Part shown: positions 1 to 5,760 of the stretch, one piece after another
Layout of the letters: each line of letters starts with the position of its first letter
Position numbering within the stretch: position 1 is the stretch's first letter
NCBI GenBank assembly: GCA_031424795.1
Contig: JANPIC010000140.1
Span: forward strand, 1-8,858
Direction: 5' to 3'
Length of the DNA: 8,858 nucleotides
Origin: Aalborgiella sp031424795
GTDB taxonomy: Bacteria > Pseudomonadota > Gammaproteobacteria > Burkholderiales > Burkholderiaceae_C
Program-made: the position numbers and the translations under genes
The notes under the pieces: generated by a model
Told to the model about the DNA's origin: nothing
What the model saw: only the letters and a program-made list of their open reading frames with translations
Database searches by the model: none

Positions 1-3
1 TAG

Positions 4-10
4 CACCTCA
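4..10 (-). promoter_or_regulatory. Possible Shine-Dalgarno of a gene starting just outside the window
   Basis: Read on the minus strand, the bases just downstream of the kinase stop include TGAGGTG, which resembles a ribosome binding site, and the window ends three bases later. A partner gene of the kinase, for instance a response regulator, could start just beyond position 1. No start codon is visible, so this is a hint only. Confidence 0.2.
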
Positions 11-46
11 GGCAATAAACACGCCGGCTACAGGTGAAATGTGTAT

Positions 47-1483
47 CTATAGCGTATCGTAACGCGACATAGGAACACTGAATTTAAACACACTACCCCG
101 CCCTAAGCGCGATTGCACTGAAATATCTGACTCTTCTATGCGTGCCGTTAACTGTTTCACAATAGCCAGACCCAGACCCAGACCCTCATTATCAAGATCA
201 AGATTGTTGATCTTGTAAAATTCATTGAAAATTTGTTTTGTTTTTGAAGCCTCAATACCAATACCCGTATCCCATATTTCAAAAACAATAGCCGTACACG
301 TTTTTCTCACGCCGACCAGTACGCCGCCTGCATTGGTATAACGAAGGGCATTGGTGATTAAATTACCTAAAATACGCACCAAATACAATGGCACCATGGA
401 TATTGACCCCTCAATGGGTTTAAACCGAATTTCCAAACCTTTGCCTGTTGCTATGGGTTGAAAATGCAAGGCCAAGCTGTGCAAGGTTTCTTGAATATTG
501 ATTTTGTTTTCAATCAATCCGGTATCATTCATGTGCGTTTGTTGATAATCAAACAGCGTGTTAAACATATCATTGATTGATATGCAGGATTGCATTATTT
601 TAGGTAATACTATTTTGGCAAGACTGGGATCATCAGACAACATGGAAGTATACAGCTGCATGGCATACACGGGTTGACGCAAGTCATGCGCGGCACCTGA
701 ATAAAACTGCTGGACCAACTTGTTTGAAGCCACCAAAGCTTGCTGTTCCATGTGAAGTCGAATCTTGTTTTGATTCAGGGTTTCAATGAGTTGCAGTTTA
801 GAGTATTCAGAATCCAAGCGTTGCAAATGTATTTGATTGAACCGATCACCGACTGACCACAATAAACACCCCATTAAAAATAAATATAAAATGTAAATGC
901 TTGCTTGTTGAACCATCTCAGTATCAAAACCGTTAATCGTAAGACGCAGCATCGCAAAGGCCAATTGAGATGTTAAAAAAATGGCGCAAATCCGGTGCAT
1001 CAATGTGCGGTCAACATAAGTGTGCGTAATGGATATAAACATCAATGCATTCATAATGGCAATGCAAGCCACACGCATATTGTTAGGCAACCATATTTGT
1101 GATAACAAACTTAGCCCACACCAAATAATGCAATTGCTCAAAGAAACCATTTTGTACATTTGCACAATATGCAGCATAGGCACTGTCATCTGCATTGAGT
1201 CTGGTTTAGCGTTTAATAATGAATTGTAAACACCAACTAAATTTCTCATCCAGTAATTAACACTGAAAATAAGTACTGCCCATATGAAAACCAATATGAG
1301 CGGAGCATGAAAGACCAGAGCCAAGATTGACAACAGTCTAAATAGGATTGGCATGGTGATTTTGGTCGGCGCCAATAACAAGCGATTCGACTCCCGCTCT
1401 CGCCACTGCTGGAGCGTAGGCAGTATCTGATGTTTCAGATCTTCAGCTTGATTGTTCTTATGGTTTATAACTTGTTTATCCAT
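47..1483 (-). CDS. Membrane-bound sensor histidine kinase (HDLRQP-type H-box)
   Basis: Two-component sensor kinase of 478 residues that should autophosphorylate on histidine and pass the phosphate to a response regulator not present here. About six hydrophobic segments lie at residues 45-60, 61-78, 112-131, 137-154, 163-180 and 193-212, with almost no periplasmic loop, so any signal is probably sensed in or near the membrane. A likely coiled linker (about 215-258) leads to the H-box HDLRQP with phospho-acceptor His266. The ATPase domain follows: N-box around GNLITNALRY, G1 box DTGIGI from Asp405, and G2 box GLGLG at 434-438. There is no C-terminal receiver domain, although this H-box is common in hybrid kinases. 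The ATG at 1481-1483 has no convincing Shine-Dalgarno. The gene is more AT-rich than its neighbours (60-base samples of 30-50% GC, against 58-68% in the Cfa-like gene), which may indicate transfer. The stimulus is unknown. Confidence 0.93.
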   Translation of the reverse strand: MDKQVINHKNNQAEDLKHQILPTLQQWRERESNRLLLAPTKITMPILFRLLSILALVFHAPLILVFIWAVLIFSVNYWMRNLVGVYNSLLNAKPDSMQMTVPMLHIVQMYKMVSLSNCIIWCGLSLLSQIWLPNNMRVACIAIMNALMFISITHTYVDRTLMHRICAIFLTSQLAFAMLRLTINGFDTEMVQQASIYILYLFLMGCLLWSVGDRFNQIHLQRLDSEYSKLQLIETLNQNKIRLHMEQQALVASNKLVQQFYSGAAHDLRQPVYAMQLYTSMLSDDPSLAKIVLPKIMQSCISINDMFNTLFDYQQTHMNDTGLIENKINIQETLHSLALHFQPIATGKGLEIRFKPIEGSISMVPLYLVRILGNLITNALRYTNAGGVLVGVRKTCTAIVFEIWDTGIGIEASKTKQIFNEFYKINNLDLDNEGLGLGLAIVKQLTARIEESDISVQSRLGRGSVFKFSVPMSRYDTL

Positions 1484-1624
1484 AAGATATTTAAACTACG
1501 TGTAGAGATTTACTATGGCATTCAGGCTTGAGTACCATAGCATTATTCATCCACAAAATTACATCGAAATATTGAACGAATTTCAAAAAATATTAAGTAA
1601 ATTTAAACTAAAAATACGCATAAA

Positions 1625-1646
1625 TTGATATATTGATATATTGATA
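1625..1646. repeat. Tandem TTGATATA repeat, 8-nt period
   Basis: TTGATATA occurs at 1625 and 1633, followed by a third partial copy (TTGATAAC) at 1641, giving three TTGATA half-sites on one helical face spaced by 8 nt. The array lies about 140 nt upstream of the kinase start. The same 9-mer TTGATATAT recurs in the spacer between the MoaD-like and Usp genes, so it could be a regulator site, but it could also be AT-rich low-complexity DNA. Confidence 0.5.
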
Positions 1647-1689
1647 ACAAAGGTTAACATATTATGTTGTTATAAATACAGCATCTATC

Positions 1690-1708
1690 TTGATAGCAAA
1701 TATATCAA
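1690..1708. repeat. Inverted repeat TTGATA-N7-TATCAA
   Basis: Two perfect 6-bp arms (1690-1695 and 1703-1708) flank a 7-nt spacer, just downstream of the propeller gene's stop. The right half, ATATATCAA, is the reverse complement of the TTGATATAT word in the array at 1625. It could be an operator half-site pair or a weak hairpin at the operon end; no T-tract of terminator quality accompanies it. Confidence 0.35.
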
Positions 1709-1733
1709 CTAAAAATATATTTTTGCTTAATTT

Positions 1734-2843
1734 TCAAATAAATTTCACAACAGCCACTGGTGGCAGATGGGCAGACACTGCACTCCAGCTCTCCCCCGCA
1801 TCGCCACTGACCCACAGGCTGCCCGTGGTGGATGCCATGGCCAGATCTTTGCCGTTGGGGGCTACGGCCAAACCGTGTCGGTAGACCAAGTCGTAAGCAT
1901 CTGTTTGCGGCAGGCCTTTGCCGAAGGCTTGGAAGGTTTTGCCGCCATCGTCCGTGCGGGTGACGACGAGTTTGCCGTCGACGGGGTAGCGAAATTGGTC
2001 TTTGACCGCCGGTGCAAACCACGCCCGCAGCGGGTTGGCAGGGTCAGCGGCAACGGCGAAGCCGAAGACGGAGGGAAAGTCGTTGGATATTGGGGTGACG
2101 ATTTGTTGCCAAAAGTTGCCACCATCGGTGCTGCGGTAAATGCCGCAATGGTGCTGTACCCACATCACGTCGGGCTGTGCGTCGCAGGCTACCAAACAAT
2201 GCGGGTCTTGGGTGTTTTGGTCTTCCGCCATGTCGGGCGGGGTGTAATCGGACTTCATGCCTTGCGCGGTCAGTGTCCAGCTGTCGCCGCCATCACAGGT
2301 TTGCCACACACCACCGCAGGAGATGCACAAAGTGAGGTGTTGATGGTCACGCGGATCGACCACGACGGAGTGAATCCCGGGGAAATCGTTGCCGCCCCCC
2401 ATCCATTGTTGCCGCCGTGGGTCGCGCCACAGCGGCATATTCAGCGCCCAGCTTTGCCCGCCATCGGTCGATTTGAACAATCCGGCTGGCATGCAGCCTG
2501 CCCACAGCGTGTCCGGCTCGTCTGCGCTACCGGCACTGAGTGACCAGATCAATTCCACACTCCATGGTATCGGGTCGTCTTTGTAAGCGTCAAAATCAGC
2601 ATCACCAGCAACCGGTTTGGTAGGAAAAGCGGGCGCGGTGAGTGCCGCCCAGGTGGTGCCTTGGTCCACGCTTTTGTGCAACTTGACGCCGAAGTGCCCC
2701 AAGTTCAGCGCAACGATCCACGCCCCACTTCGTTTATCAACAAGTACTTGCGAAACGGGCTCGCCGTGGAAATGGTGTGATTTGATTTGCTTGTTGTCTA
2801 TGACAAACAGCCCTTTGCGAGTGCCTACGAGTAATGATGTCAT
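1734..2843 (-). CDS. Cytoplasmic BNR/Asp-box beta-propeller protein
   Basis: A 369-residue protein of the WD40/YVTN/BNR-like (sialidase-superfamily) propeller type. Six Asp-box motifs (S-x-D-x-G-x-[ST]-W or close variants) are spread along the chain, with Asp at 60, 127, 184, 240, 298 and 348, as expected of a six- or seven-bladed propeller. There is no signal peptide or membrane segment, so it should be cytoplasmic. I find no FRIP motif or other sialidase catalytic signature, so a glycosidase label would be unsafe. It has notable cysteines, including a CxxC at 173-176, CLVAC at 216-220 and Cys233 beside two histidines. The start is well supported: a GGAGGA Shine-Dalgarno at 2851-2856 lies 7 nt upstream of the ATG. 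The gene sits 17 nt downstream of the MoaD-like gene, so the two are almost certainly co-transcribed. Its molecular function is unknown; binding the partner or another protein is a plausible guess. Confidence 0.85.
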   Translation of the reverse strand: MTSLLVGTRKGLFVIDNKQIKSHHFHGEPVSQVLVDKRSGAWIVALNLGHFGVKLHKSVDQGTTWAALTAPAFPTKPVAGDADFDAYKDDPIPWSVELIWSLSAGSADEPDTLWAGCMPAGLFKSTDGGQSWALNMPLWRDPRRQQWMGGGNDFPGIHSVVVDPRDHQHLTLCISCGGVWQTCDGGDSWTLTAQGMKSDYTPPDMAEDQNTQDPHCLVACDAQPDVMWVQHHCGIYRSTDGGNFWQQIVTPISNDFPSVFGFAVAADPANPLRAWFAPAVKDQFRYPVDGKLVVTRTDDGGKTFQAFGKGLPQTDAYDLVYRHGLAVAPNGKDLAMASTTGSLWVSGDAGESWSAVSAHLPPVAVVKFI

Positions 2844-2850
2844 CGTTGTA

Positions 2851-2856
2851 TCCTCC
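2851..2856 (-). promoter_or_regulatory. Strong Shine-Dalgarno of the BNR propeller gene
   Basis: GGAGGA on the minus strand, 7 nt before the ATG at 2843, lies entirely inside the 17-nt gap after the MoaD-like stop codon. It fixes the propeller start and suggests that the gene is translated independently at a good rate. Confidence 0.8.
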
Positions 2857-2860
2857 AGAT

Positions 2861-3172
2861 TTATCCACCAGTAAGAGCTTGAACAACCAAAACCTGATCG
2901 CCAGCGCTTAAAGTTTGCGTCAAATCAGACCGATTTTGCAACATATCGCGGTTGATGAAGATGGCGACGTGTTTGCGAATATTGCCTTGGTCGTCAAAGA
3001 TGTAATGCGACAAATCAGGCGCGGCCAAAAGCGCCGCCTTTAAAACCTCGCGCAAACCGGCGGGGGCAAGGTTTTGCGGCGGGCAAGGAATGTGCCGCTG
3101 CAAGCTGGCAGCGAATGTGACGCTGACAGTGCCGCTGCCATTGCCGCTTACAAACGGCACGGTTTCAGACAT
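2861..3172 (-). CDS. MoaD/ThiS-family ubiquitin-like protein with C-terminal Gly-Gly
   Basis: A 103-residue protein with the beta-grasp pattern of small sulfur carriers: a first strand near residues 14-20 (TVSVTF), a helix around 38-50, a middle part carrying HVAIFINRD, and a C-terminal GDQVLVVQALTGG ending in Gly102-Gly103. In MoaD and ThiS the terminal Gly-Gly is adenylated by an E1-like enzyme and then thiocarboxylated, and some family members are conjugated to proteins. It is longer than the classic roughly 80-residue MoaD because of an N-terminal extension of about 12 residues. No molybdopterin or thiamine gene lies in the window, and the only operon partner is the BNR propeller, so a role in those cofactor pathways is doubtful. 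The ATG has a GAGGAA Shine-Dalgarno immediately upstream (3175-3180). Family membership is firm; the exact job is unknown. Confidence 0.85.
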   Translation of the reverse strand: MSETVPFVSGNGSGTVSVTFAASLQRHIPCPPQNLAPAGLREVLKAALLAAPDLSHYIFDDQGNIRKHVAIFINRDMLQNRSDLTQTLSAGDQVLVVQALTGG

Positions 3173-3212
3173 ATTTCCTCGGATTGCAACATATGAAGTA
3201 CCTGCCTAAAAG

Positions 3213-3224
3213 TTGATATATCAA
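3213..3224. promoter_or_regulatory. Perfect palindrome TTGATATATCAA, candidate operator
   Basis: A 12-bp perfect palindrome in the 108-nt divergent spacer, 40 nt upstream of the MoaD-like start and 56 nt upstream of the first usp start, which is a good place to control both. It resembles an FNR/Anr box (TTGAT-N4-ATCAA) but has only 2 nt between half-sites instead of 4, so I do not call it FNR. Part of the word recurs upstream of the kinase. Confidence 0.4.
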
Positions 3225-3269
3225 GCACAAACGACCAATCAAGCGTACTATTTCATTCTATCCACTATC

Positions 3270-3275
3270 AAAGGA
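3270..3275 (+). promoter_or_regulatory. Shine-Dalgarno of first usp gene
   Basis: AAAGGA lies 5 nt before the ATG at 3281. It supports this start codon and hence a normal 146-residue UspA-type protein. Confidence 0.65.
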
Positions 3276-3280
3276 TCGCC

Positions 3281-3721
3281 ATGTTCAAGAAGATACTTTT
3301 TGCGACAGATGGTTCTGAAGCATCCAACCATGCCGCCGTGATAGCCGTCGATTTGGCGCGCATTCATGGCGCAAAGTTAACGGTCGTTTATGTGGTCGAC
3401 CCCTACCCTTATTTAGGTATTGGAGAAGCCAACCCGCTTGGGTTTCAAGCTTATATGTCAGCGCTGCAAGAGCACTCAGTGAAAGCATTTGACCATGTGG
3501 TGCAATTGATAAAGCAAAACGGCGAGAACGTGCCCATGGAAACCATGCGGGTTGAAGAGATGGCTGCACACAAAGGTATTTTGCATGCAGCTGCAGAGCA
3601 AGAGGCTGATTTGATCATCGTCGGCTCGCATGGCCGCAGCAATTTAGAGCGGTTTTTCTTAGGAGGCACAGCGAACAAAGTGTCGTCGCATGCGAAGCAG
3701 CCCGTGCTTATTGTTCATTGA
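3281..3721 (+). CDS. UspA-type universal stress protein (first copy)
   Basis: A single-domain universal stress protein of 146 residues, the usual family size. It opens with KKILFATDGSEAS, the typical first strand and nucleotide-contacting Asp10, and has the DPYPY segment at 40-44. The ATP-binding loop at 115-130 begins GSHGR and ends GGT. In the canonical pattern G-x2-G-x9-G-[ST] the residue after the last glycine is Ser or Thr, whereas here it is Gly129, with Thr at 130, so ATP binding may differ. Such proteins are small cytoplasmic dimers that aid survival under starvation, oxygen limitation or membrane stress. It is the first gene of the plus-strand run and diverges from the MoaD-like gene. 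A paralog follows after 145 nt. Confidence 0.95.
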   Translation: MFKKILFATDGSEASNHAAVIAVDLARIHGAKLTVVYVVDPYPYLGIGEANPLGFQAYMSALQEHSVKAFDHVVQLIKQNGENVPMETMRVEEMAAHKGILHAAAEQEADLIIVGSHGRSNLERFFLGGTANKVSSHAKQPVLIVH

Positions 3722-3754
3722 TTGTTGCTAGTTGATGGCTACTTTGGGGTCATG

Positions 3755-3782
3755 GGACATGTCGCCATTCGCGGCGCTGTCC
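3755..3782 (+). repeat. Imperfect GC-rich hairpin between the two usp genes
   Basis: GGACA (3755-3759) pairs with TGTCC (3778-3782) and CGCC (3763-3766) with GGCG (3773-3776), around a 6-nt loop and with a small asymmetric internal loop. No T-tract follows, so a full intrinsic terminator is unlikely. It may be a transcript stabiliser, or it may attenuate transcription between the two usp genes. Confidence 0.3.
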
Positions 3783-3853
3783 TACACGGCTGCACGCTGT
3801 TTAGAGGGAACATTTAGCCAGCATCACGTTTTCATTGTTTTTTCATTTTAAAA

Positions 3854-3860
3854 AGAGAGG
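3854..3860 (+). promoter_or_regulatory. Shine-Dalgarno of second usp gene
   Basis: AGAGAGG ends 6 nt before the ATG at 3867, which supports this start and a 146-residue product equal in length to the first paralog. Confidence 0.6.
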
Positions 3861-3866
3861 CTCATC

Positions 3867-4307
3867 ATGTTCAAACATATTCTTTTCGCAACCGATGGCT
3901 CTAGCGCCTCAGAGCATGCCTCGCAAATGGCCATCAATATGGCGCGGGTGCATGGCTCACATTTGACGGTGGTTTATGTGATTGATCCCTATCCTTATAT
4001 GGGTGGCAATGAAATGAACCTTGTCGGTTTTGAGTCGTACATGGAATCTGGCCGCAAACATGCAGAGCGTGCGTTTGCGCATGTCAACCATTTGGCAAGC
4101 GTGGGCGGGGCGCCGATTCAGCTGAAAACCCGTTTGGTTGAGGATTCATCTGTTGTCAAAGCAATTTTAAAAACGGCCGAAGAAGAGCATGCCAAACTCA
4201 TCATGTTGGGCTCGCACGGGCGGGGCGGCTTGGAAAAGTTGCTGGTTGGCAGCGTGGCGGCCAAAGTGGTGGCGCATTCGACCAAGCCGGTGATGGTGAT
4301 TCGTTAA
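3867..4307 (+). CDS. UspA-type universal stress protein (second copy)
   Basis: A 146-residue universal stress protein that aligns without gaps to the preceding one; I count 70 identical positions of 146, so the pair looks like an old tandem duplication. It shares FKxILFATDGS at the N-terminus and DPYPY at 40-44. Its ATP-binding loop is canonical: Gly115-x2-Gly118-x9-Gly128-Ser129, then AAKV. ATP binding is therefore more likely here than in the first copy. The stop codon is only 6 nt from the Cfa-like gene, and the two are in the same reading frame, which points to translational coupling. Expression with a lipid-modifying enzyme fits a role in stress or stationary phase. Confidence 0.95.
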   Translation: MFKHILFATDGSSASEHASQMAINMARVHGSHLTVVYVIDPYPYMGGNEMNLVGFESYMESGRKHAERAFAHVNHLASVGGAPIQLKTRLVEDSSVVKAILKTAEEEHAKLIMLGSHGRGGLEKLLVGSVAAKVVAHSTKPVMVIR

Positions 4308-4313
4308 AGCGCC

Positions 4314-5684
4314 ATGCCTACAACGGCTGCACTGGCGGATTCTGGATACCAAGGCACTTCCAGAAGTGCGCGACAAAACGCGCGCCAGATAAGTGCCACG
4401 GTTCGCATCGTCAAACGACTGCTGCACGACTTTCAAGGTGCGATTGCATTGCGCTTGTGGGACGGTGCGCAATACGTTTTCGGCGATGCTGTGCCCAAGT
4501 TCACCCTGGTGGTGCGCGACCCCACCGTGTTGCGCAAGCTGGTTCTCAAGCGCAACCCCATCACGCTGGTTGATGCGTATTTTCGTGGTTTGGTTGATTT
4601 TGAGGGCGATTTATACGCTGGCTTGCGCCTTAAACCGTACTTGCAAAAGCTATCGCTGCCGATTCGCAGCCGTATGGCTTTGGTGTTGGATGCTTTGCTT
4701 TTACCGGTTCAGCCTTCACAAACGGCGTCTGAATCAATCGCCGCGAGCGTCGAAGTACTGGACGAGAACGAAGCACAAAAACACAGCAGGCTAAGCGACC
4801 GCGCCGCCATTTCGTTTCACTACGATGTGTCCAACGCGTTTTACAAGCTGTGGCTGTGCGATGAAATGGTCTATTCTTGCGCGTATTTTCAAACACCCAA
4901 CGACAGCTTGGTACAAGCCCAGCGCAACAAGCTAGACCACGTTTGCCGCAAACTGCGCCTGAAACCGGGCGAACGCTTTTTGGACATTGGCTGCGGCTGG
5001 GGTGCGATGGTCTGCTGGGCGGCGCAGCATTACGGCGTGCAAGCGCACGGCATCACGCTGAGCCAGCGCCAGTTTGACTACGCCACGGAGCGTGTCAAAC
5101 AACTGGGGCTGCAAGGCTTGGTGACTTTGGAGCTGCGTGACTACCGTGACGTGGAAGGCGAAGCCGTCTACGACAAAATATCCAGCATCGGTATGTTTGA
5201 GCATGTCGGCTTGGTGAACTTGCCGGTTTACAACGCCACGGTGATGCGCCTGTTGCGACCGGGTGGCTTGTTTTTAAACCACGGCATCACCCACGACGAA
5301 GAGGGATGGCACCCCACGCTGGATGCCGAATTCATCAACCGCTACGTTTTTCCCGGTGGTGAGCTGGACACCATCAGCAACATTTTGCGCGGTATGGAGC
5401 AAGCGGCGTTTGAGATTCACGACGTCGAAAACCTGCGCATCCACTACGCCATGACCCTGCGCGAATGGGTGAAGCGCCTGGAAGCGAACCACGATGTGGC
5501 GCTGAACTACGTGAGTGAAGACGCCTACCGCGTGTGGCGTTTTTACATGGCGGCCTGCGCCATGGAGTTTGAGGCCGAAGGCACAGGCATTTACCAAGTG
5601 CTGGCGTCCAAACGCGGCTCTGGCAGCTTGCCGGTGCCACTGACTCGGCAAGACATCTACAACAAACCTTTGCCAGCCAGCTGA
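4314..5684 (+). CDS. cfa: Cyclopropane-fatty-acyl-phospholipid synthase (Cfa family)
   Basis: A SAM-dependent methyltransferase of 456 residues that would add a methylene group across the double bond of unsaturated acyl chains in membrane phospholipids, acting at the inner face of the inner membrane. The N-terminal part (about 30-150) matches the lipid-binding region of Cfa proteins. The SAM motif FLDIGCGWG lies at about 222-230. Residues equivalent to the bicarbonate-site residues of the E. coli enzyme are visible: Cys189 (SCAYF), Glu296 (FEHVG), His323 and Ile325 (NHGIT) and Tyr378 (IHYAMT), with Glu-to-His spacing of 27 as in E. coli. It is longer than E. coli Cfa (382 residues), mainly at the N-terminus. 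The start cannot lie upstream of 4314, because the Usp stop is in the same frame 9 nt earlier. No good Shine-Dalgarno is seen, so translation may depend on reinitiation. Relatives with other lipid methylation products cannot be excluded. Confidence 0.92.
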   Translation: MPTTAALADSGYQGTSRSARQNARQISATVRIVKRLLHDFQGAIALRLWDGAQYVFGDAVPKFTLVVRDPTVLRKLVLKRNPITLVDAYFRGLVDFEGDLYAGLRLKPYLQKLSLPIRSRMALVLDALLLPVQPSQTASESIAASVEVLDENEAQKHSRLSDRAAISFHYDVSNAFYKLWLCDEMVYSCAYFQTPNDSLVQAQRNKLDHVCRKLRLKPGERFLDIGCGWGAMVCWAAQHYGVQAHGITLSQRQFDYATERVKQLGLQGLVTLELRDYRDVEGEAVYDKISSIGMFEHVGLVNLPVYNATVMRLLRPGGLFLNHGITHDEEGWHPTLDAEFINRYVFPGGELDTISNILRGMEQAAFEIHDVENLRIHYAMTLREWVKRLEANHDVALNYVSEDAYRVWRFYMAACAMEFEAEGTGIYQVLASKRGSGSLPVPLTRQDIYNKPLPAS

Positions 5685-5726
5685 ATCGGCCCGTCTGGCT
5701 CAAGTACACTTTGCTCTTTCTTATTA

Positions 5727-5749
5727 CTCAAAGTAATTGCTCAAAGTAA
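5727..5749 (+). repeat. Two direct copies of CTCAAAGTAA, 13-nt period
   Basis: CTCAAAGTAA is repeated at 5727-5736 and 5740-5749 in the 76-nt spacer between the Cfa-like and CorA-like genes, ending next to the CorA-like Shine-Dalgarno. It may be an operator half-site pair or a small duplication. An upstream in-frame TTG at 5737 would place the second copy inside the coding region, which argues for the later ATG start. Confidence 0.4.
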
Positions 5750-5753
5750 AGGT
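5748..5753 (+). promoter_or_regulatory. Shine-Dalgarno deciding the CorA-like start
   Basis: The run AAAGGTG around 5748-5754 lies about 6-8 nt before the ATG at 5761, whereas the TTG at 5737 has no comparable site upstream. I therefore prefer the ATG. Confidence 0.55.
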
Positions 5754-5760
5754 GCTCTTG

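Larger units (their letters stand above)
1484..1733. other. AT-rich intergenic region with palindromes, no gene seen
   Basis: This 250-nt spacer separates the 3' end of the BNR propeller gene from the start of the kinase gene, both on the minus strand. It should hold the kinase promoter and any terminator of the propeller operon. I see a tandem TTGATATA array, an inverted repeat TTGATA-N7-TATCAA at 1690-1708, a perfect 14-bp palindrome AAAAATATATTTTT at 1711-1724, and a weak stem CTATGG/CCATAG at 1513-1540 in the kinase leader. None is GC-rich enough to be called an intrinsic terminator. No convincing open reading frame or RNA gene is present. Confidence 0.6.

Noticed and set aside
1625..1646. 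CRISPR array or phage attachment site
   Set aside because: The repeat unit is only 8 nt with no spacers, and no cas, integrase or tRNA gene is nearby.
1711..1724. Palindrome AAAAATATATTTTT as intrinsic terminator of the MoaD-BNR operon
   Set aside because: It is made only of A and T, so the stem would be weak, and no G/C-rich hairpin precedes a T-tract.
1767..2543. Long plus-strand open frame (258 codons) opposite the BNR propeller gene
   Set aside because: It lies wholly antisense to a gene with clear repeated Asp-box motifs and a strong Shine-Dalgarno. Its translation shows no recognisable domain, so it is a shadow of the GC-rich coding strand.
1734..2843. Annotation as an active sialidase or glycosyl hydrolase
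   Set aside because: Asp-boxes are structural. No FRIP motif, catalytic signature or secretion signal is seen.
3213..3224. FNR/Anr binding box
   Set aside because: The half-sites TTGAT and ATCAA are present but separated by 2 nt instead of the required 4.
5675..5700. Inverted repeat AGCCAG/CTGGCT at the end of the Cfa-like gene as terminator
   Set aside because: Only 6 bp with a 14-nt loop, starting inside the coding region and with no T-tract.
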